Part shown: positions 7,941-11,279 of the stretch, piece after piece | How the letters are laid out: each line of letters begins with the position of its first letter | How positions within the stretch are numbered: the first letter of the stretch is position 1 | NCBI GenBank assembly: GCA_021772735.1 | Contig: JAJFLK010000218.1 | Coordinates: 1 to 11,279, forward strand | DNA: 11,279 nt | Source of the DNA: Candidatus Sumerlaeota bacterium | GTDB taxonomy: Bacteria; Sumerlaeota; Sumerlaeia; MVZB01; JAJFLK01 | Direction of reading: 5' to 3' | Notes under the pieces: generated by a model | Database searches by the model: none | What the model was told of the DNA's origin: nothing | The model's input: the letters and a program-made list of their open reading frames with translations, nothing else | Translations under genes and position numbers: made by a program

Positions 7941-8686
7941 CGGATCCGCCCCGCGTGGCCCTGCGCGGCCCATTCGCTCGTGTAATTGCGCGAACTGAGG
8001 ATCGTGGCCGCCTTTTCGACGTTCGTCTCGATGTCTTCGAACTCGAAACTGTGAGGTTCGGGACGACCAGGCAACCCGCGCGGGGATTGAATGGCCAGAA
8101 TATAGTACTTCTGTGCGAGCTCGACGTTCTGAGCCCGATCGGGAAATTCCACCTCGGCATTGCCAAGCGCCGCGAGCGACTCGAAGGAGTGATTCCAGCG
8201 GCTTTCCATCATTCGGGCCAGTTCCTGTAGCCTCGGATAATCCTTGGCCTTGCTGTAGAGCCGAACCAGATGCAGGCAGGTCTGCCGGTCCATTGGAGAG
8301 ATCGTCCTGATCTTCTCAAACGCCACGATGGCGTCGGCCGATCGCTCCTGCTCGGCGAGCAGCGTCGCCCTCAGGAACAATGCCTGCATCGGCACGTTGT
8401 ATCGCATCGCTTCATCAAGTTCGTTGATCGCCCGATCCCAATGCTTTTGGATCGCGGCATAGGAAGCCATCTGCATGTGGCCTTCCCAGGATATGGGATT
8501 GAGCTTCACGCCGATTCGGACCCTGCGCTCGCGAGTGATCGCCTGATCCAGAGGCGTCCCGGCCCGAGCGAAGGGCATGGAGTAAATCCTCAGATCGCCG
8601 TTAAGCTGACGCGACGTTACGATCACAGCGCCGGCCGCAGCCAGAGCGACGATAAGAAGTCCTGCCTTGTAGAGAACTCTTGTCAT
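7937..8686 (-). CDS. Membrane-anchored TPR repeat protein
   Basis: This 249-residue protein is anchored by one N-terminal helix (about 7-24), leaving a periplasmic domain. From about 65 to 202 it is built of helix pairs with TPR spacing: SWEGHMQMASYAAIQKHWDR near 66-85, ALFLRATLLAEQERSADAIV near 102-121, a CLHLVRLYSKAKDYPRLQEL unit near 137-156, and a final LAALGNAEVE pair. TPR proteins usually serve as protein-protein scaffolds, and wzy-type polymerases and ligases often carry TPRs fused or encoded alongside. The ATG at 8686 shares ATGA with the stop of the O-antigen ligase gene and immediately precedes the membrane helix. A start at 8749 would add 21 residues lying within the ligase gene and is unlikely. 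The downstream gene overlaps by the same 4 bases. The specific partner is unknown; the ligase is the obvious candidate. Confidence 0.82.
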   Translation of the reverse strand: MTRVLYKAGLLIVALAAAGAVIVTSRQLNGDLRIYSMPFARAGTPLDQAITRERRVRIGVKLNPISWEGHMQMASYAAIQKHWDRAINELDEAMRYNVPMQALFLRATLLAEQERSADAIVAFEKIRTISPMDRQTCLHLVRLYSKAKDYPRLQELARMMESRWNHSFESLAALGNAEVEFPDRAQNVELAQKYYILAIQSPRGLPGRPEPHSFEFEDIETNVEKAATILSSRNYTSEWAAQGHAGRIR

Positions 8687-10077
8687 GCGCCCCGCTCGAT
8701 CACCTCGTTCATCGATGCCGCGACAATCCAGTAGAGGACAAGGCTGCACGGCAGAGTAAGCGGAAAACCCAGAGTCCCGTCAAAGAGCATGGCAACGAAT
8801 GCGCCCGCCAGGCACGTCAGCCGGGCGACCGTCCATCGATCCGGATCGTCCTCCGGAGGCGGGCGTATCAACCGCATCCCGAAAAAGAAGATCAGATACG
8901 CAGCCAGGGTAAGGTGCGCGAAGAGCCCCAACGGCCCTGCTTCGGCCCAGATTTCCAGATAATCATTGTGAACATTGCCCGGGTCGACGGAGCGACCGCC
9001 CGGACCCCGCAGCGCGTTGACGTTTCTGCCGTAATACTCGCCCACGGGCAGCCCCTGAAACTCCATGAGTTCGCCCCAGAAAACACGCCCATAACTGCCC
9101 GCTCCGATTCCGATCAGATCCCAAGGCGCGTGTGTCTCGGTCGCAATTCGCCAGAATAGCAGCCGATTCTCGAACTCCTTACGCGATATCAACTTGATGA
9201 AAATCCGCTTGGCCGGACGATACGCGAGCGGCGCCGCGACCAGGATGCACAACGCCGCAGCGACCAATCTGGGAGGAATCGCCAGGCGTCGAGAGCCCTT
9301 GCCGCCTGGATCGGCGGCGGGGCCGGGGCCGGTCTTGCTGACAGGGTGCGCGACAAAGTAAAGCGATGCGGCAAACACAAGCCCCAGGAACAGCCCGATC
9401 GTCGCGGCCCGTGCCTGGGCGCGAACAAGAGCATATGCGATCACTGCGGCAACAACGAGCGCGAGCCCTCTCCACACCTTACGGCCCGGCACGCAAGCTC
9501 TGAACAGGCAGATCAGAAATGCGGGTGCCATGAACGAGCCGAAGAAATTTGGGTGCCCAAAGGTCGCGATCACCTGATTTTTCTGGAACGAATCCGAGTA
9601 GGGCAGGATCTCGAACCCGTGTTCCTGAAAGATTCCATATAGGGCCAGGCAACCGGCCTGGACCACGATGATCCACGACAACGCGGGGAAAAGATCTCCA
9701 CGCCTTGAGCCGGCGCGCAATAAGACGAACAGTGCCAAACCCGAGAGCCAGGGCAAGGCGTTGGTCATCGCGTAGGCTGGTTCGGAGGAGAACAAGGCCG
9801 AAGCGATGACCGCCGCGGCCGAAAGGCCCACCGCCATATCCGGAACATCGAACGGCCGAGAACGGTTTGAGCCGAATATCCGCACCGCCGACCAGGCACA
9901 GAAAACCCCCATCGTCGCGAGCTTGAAGAAATAGACCTGGCTGCGCACGGGCGTCCGCAAGCCCAGATACGCCACGAAAGGCAGAATCGCCACGATCGCA
10001 ATGACGCCGTATCTGGCAATCCGACCCGCCACGCGATCGGCGAGGTTGTGCGTTGAAATGTCAGATGCTTCGTCCAT
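8683..10077 (-). CDS. O-antigen ligase / polymerase family membrane protein (Wzy_C)
   Basis: This polytopic inner-membrane protein is of the WaaL/Wzy family, which joins lipid-linked glycan units to each other or to an acceptor on the periplasmic face. The 464 residues contain about ten to twelve hydrophobic segments. Wzy_C landmarks are FGHPNFFGSF (173-182), the Arg-bearing ALVRAQARAATIGL (216-229), ENRLLFWRIA (303-312), GIGAGSYG (323-330) and HNDYLEIWAEAGPLGL (370-385). The last of these is in the large periplasmic loop, where the family places its conserved catalytic His. Ligase and polymerase activities cannot be separated by sequence. The ATG at 10077 is preceded by GGGAG three bases upstream, a short but usable spacing. 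It is the first gene of a three-gene minus-strand operon, and its TGA overlaps the next ATG. A glycosyltransferase starts divergently 191 bases away. Confidence 0.88.
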   Translation of the reverse strand: MDEASDISTHNLADRVAGRIARYGVIAIVAILPFVAYLGLRTPVRSQVYFFKLATMGVFCAWSAVRIFGSNRSRPFDVPDMAVGLSAAAVIASALFSSEPAYAMTNALPWLSGLALFVLLRAGSRRGDLFPALSWIIVVQAGCLALYGIFQEHGFEILPYSDSFQKNQVIATFGHPNFFGSFMAPAFLICLFRACVPGRKVWRGLALVVAAVIAYALVRAQARAATIGLFLGLVFAASLYFVAHPVSKTGPGPAADPGGKGSRRLAIPPRLVAAALCILVAAPLAYRPAKRIFIKLISRKEFENRLLFWRIATETHAPWDLIGIGAGSYGRVFWGELMEFQGLPVGEYYGRNVNALRGPGGRSVDPGNVHNDYLEIWAEAGPLGLFAHLTLAAYLIFFFGMRLIRPPPEDDPDRWTVARLTCLAGAFVAMLFDGTLGFPLTLPCSLVLYWIVAASMNEVIERGA

Positions 10078-10171
10078 ATTCTCCCGACGCCGGACCGGCT
10101 GGCCGCCTCGCCGTGCAGCTCACGAGGATTGCCGATTTTCGATTTCCATACAAGAAACAACAATGCCGCTT

Positions 10172-10201
10172 TTGACAACGCCTCCCGAAAAATTGAACGA
10201 T
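10172..10201 (+). promoter_or_regulatory. Candidate promoter for the divergent glycosyltransferase
   Basis: A perfect TTGACA (10172-10177) is followed after 18 bases by AACGAT (10196-10201), which matches three of six -10 positions. The reverse complement of the same box, TTGTCA, could serve as a -35 facing the minus-strand operon, with TTGTAT 19 bases further on. The 10078-10268 gap must hold promoters for both directions, but the exact elements are a guess from consensus. I see nothing else gene-like in the gap. Confidence 0.3.
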
Positions 10202-10214
10202 ACACGGGTCGACT

Positions 10215-10250
10215 ATCCCGCTCCGGACTTCGGCAGAGAAAAAGCGGGAT
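10215..10250 (+). repeat. Perfect 8-bp inverted repeat in the glycosyltransferase leader
   Basis: ATCCCGCT (10215-10222) and its exact complement AGCGGGAT (10243-10250) are separated by 20 bases. An additional CCG/CGG pair (10223-10225 and 10231-10233) can extend the stem. The structure ends 18 bases before the ATG at 10269 and would lie in the 5' untranslated region if the candidate promoter is used. It could affect ribosome access or be a protein-binding site. No known riboswitch or leader class is recognised. Confidence 0.35.
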
Positions 10251-10268
10251 CCCATCGAATGCTGAACA

Positions 10269-11279
10269 ATGATGGCCACTTTGAGCGCCCGTAAAGAAAA
10301 ACAACCCGCGCGTCGGATCGACCTGCTGATCGTGAGCTTCTATTTCCCTCCCAACCTGGGCGGAATAGAAACGCATCTCGAACGCCTCGCGACGGCGGCT
10401 TGTCGCGATGTGAAGCTCGCGGTTCTCGCACCGTCACTTCCCGGAGCGCCCGATTGCGACGCCTCCCTCCCCTTTCCAGTCATTCGCCGTCCCATGGCGG
10501 CAGCAACGATCTTCCGCCATAAATGGCTATACCGCCTTCTGTATCCGATGGCGCTCGCGTTGATGCAGGCGTGGACGCTCGTCGAATGCCTACGCCTTCG
10601 GCCGCGTTTCATTGCCGTCGGCAGCGCGGATTTCGCCGGCGCCGCCGGTCCTGCCTCGCTGTTGCTCCGCATCCCGTTTGGCTTCCTCTGCCATGGCAAG
10701 GATGTTCACGTTAAGCCCAGTTTGATTTCACGCGTCTTCAAGCGTCTGCCGCTGCTTTTCCGGCTCGCCCGCGCCCGCCGGGTCTGGGTCAACAGCGAAT
10801 ACACCCGGTCGCTCCTCAATCCTCCACCGCGCTGGAGCGAGAAAGTCACCGGACTGGCCGTGCCGATCGCGCAAGCCGAAGCCAATACCGAAACTGAAGC
10901 CCTCCCTGAAGCTTTCGCCGAGGCTCTTGCCGAAGCCCGCCGCATCGTCTTCGGAGCAGATCAATCGGGCGCCACCGATGATCCGGCGCGCGGGCCGGTC
11001 GTGCTCTCGGTCGGGCGCATCGTCGAGAGGAAGGGCTACGGCGACGTCATCCGGGCTCTGCCCGGGCTCGCCGAAGAGTTCCCGTCCATAGTCTATGTCA
11101 TCGTGGGAACGGGCGAAGACGAACCCAACCTGCGGCGGCTCATAGCAGAGATGGGCGTGCAAGACCGCGTCATCTTCGCCGGCGCGCACAAGCCACCCGA
11201 CTCGTTCTATGCGCTGGCCGATGTCTTCGTCACGGTCAGCGTTCCGGTCGGTGGCGAAGTCGAGGGCTTCGGCATGGTC
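10269..11279 (+). CDS. Glycosyltransferase family 4 protein (3' end outside window)
   Basis: This GT-B fold glycosyltransferase is probably part of exopolysaccharide or O-antigen assembly. There are 337 codons before the window edge. IDLLIVSFYFPPNLGGIETH (about 17-36) is the typical acceptor-side N-terminus of GT4 enzymes. FLCHGKDVH and VWVNSEYTRSLL follow, then the donor-domain VVLSVGRIVERKGYGDVI. DRVIFAGAHKPPDSFYALADVFV follows, and the chain is cut at VEGFGMV, inside the E-x7-E nucleotide-sugar motif, so the second Glu is not visible. Tandem ATGs lie at 10269 and 10272. An in-frame TGA at 10263 excludes any earlier start, and no clear Shine-Dalgarno precedes either. Residues 201-225 are an unusual Ala/Glu-rich stretch between the two domains. 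The gene diverges from the ligase operon, suggesting one glycan locus with two transcription units. Confidence 0.88.
   Translation, partial: MMATLSARKEKQPARRIDLLIVSFYFPPNLGGIETHLERLATAACRDVKLAVLAPSLPGAPDCDASLPFPVIRRPMAAATIFRHKWLYRLLYPMALALMQAWTLVECLRLRPRFIAVGSADFAGAAGPASLLLRIPFGFLCHGKDVHVKPSLISRVFKRLPLLFRLARARRVWVNSEYTRSLLNPPPRWSEKVTGLAVPIAQAEANTETEALPEAFAEALAEARRIVFGADQSGATDDPARGPVVLSVGRIVERKGYGDVIRALPGLAEEFPSIVYVIVGTGEDEPNLRRLIAEMGVQDRVIFAGAHKPPDSFYALADVFVTVSVPVGGEVEGFGMV

Noticed and set aside
7941..7973. Upstream ATG at 7973 as the start of the CBM-like protein
   Set aside because: It would overlap the TPR gene by 37 bases and add a Gly/Arg/Pro-rich tail. The ATGA overlap at 7937-7940 is the better start and matches the preceding junction.
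10163..10294. Possible 43-residue small protein in the divergent intergenic region
   Set aside because: It has no ribosome binding site, overlaps the start of the glycosyltransferase, and its sequence looks like translated regulatory DNA.

Overview
The window is GC-rich, densely coded bacterial DNA with strong GC bias at third codon positions. That bias produces long antisense shadow reading frames, which I disregard. A periplasmic TAXI-type binding protein, a Sec-exported penicillin-amidase-family acylase, an O-antigen-ligase-like membrane protein and several surface-glycan genes point to a Gram-negative (diderm) organism, probably an environmental one. I cannot name the lineage from the sequence. 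There are no rRNA, tRNA, CRISPR or insertion-sequence features. No gap between genes exceeds about 200 bases.

Layout. (1) Positions 1-3006, plus strand: the 3' part of a TAXI-family TRAP solute-binding protein, followed with no spacing (TAA then GTG) by a fused DctQM-type TRAP permease. Together they form a high-affinity, ion-driven uptake system. (2) 3007-3168: an intergenic region with a perfect 8-bp inverted repeat overlapping a plausible promoter. (3) 3169-5331, plus strand: a secreted Ntn-hydrolase acylase of the penicillin amidase / acyl-homoserine-lactone acylase family with its catalytic landmarks intact. (4) 5413-6519, plus strand: a GT-B glycosyltransferase of the DUF1972 / WchF-like type. 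(5) 6609-10077, minus strand: a tightly coupled three-gene operon read right to left. It encodes an O-antigen ligase/polymerase (Wzy_C) protein, a membrane-anchored TPR protein, and a membrane-anchored helical-repeat protein ending in a beta-rich, CBM60-like domain. Both junctions are 4-bp ATGA stop/start overlaps. (6) 10078-10268: a divergent intergenic region with a perfect TTGACA and a leader inverted repeat. (7) 10269 to the window end, plus strand: a GT4-type glycosyltransferase cut off by the window edge.

Functional reading. From about 5.4 kb onward the window looks like part of an exopolysaccharide or O-antigen locus: two glycosyltransferases flank a polymerase/ligase operon. The first 5.3 kb carries uptake and periplasmic acylase functions whose link to the glycan locus is unclear. 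The best candidate for something undescribed is the ligase-TPR-TPR/CBM-like operon. Its strict translational coupling suggests that the two anchored periplasmic proteins work with the ligase or polymerase.
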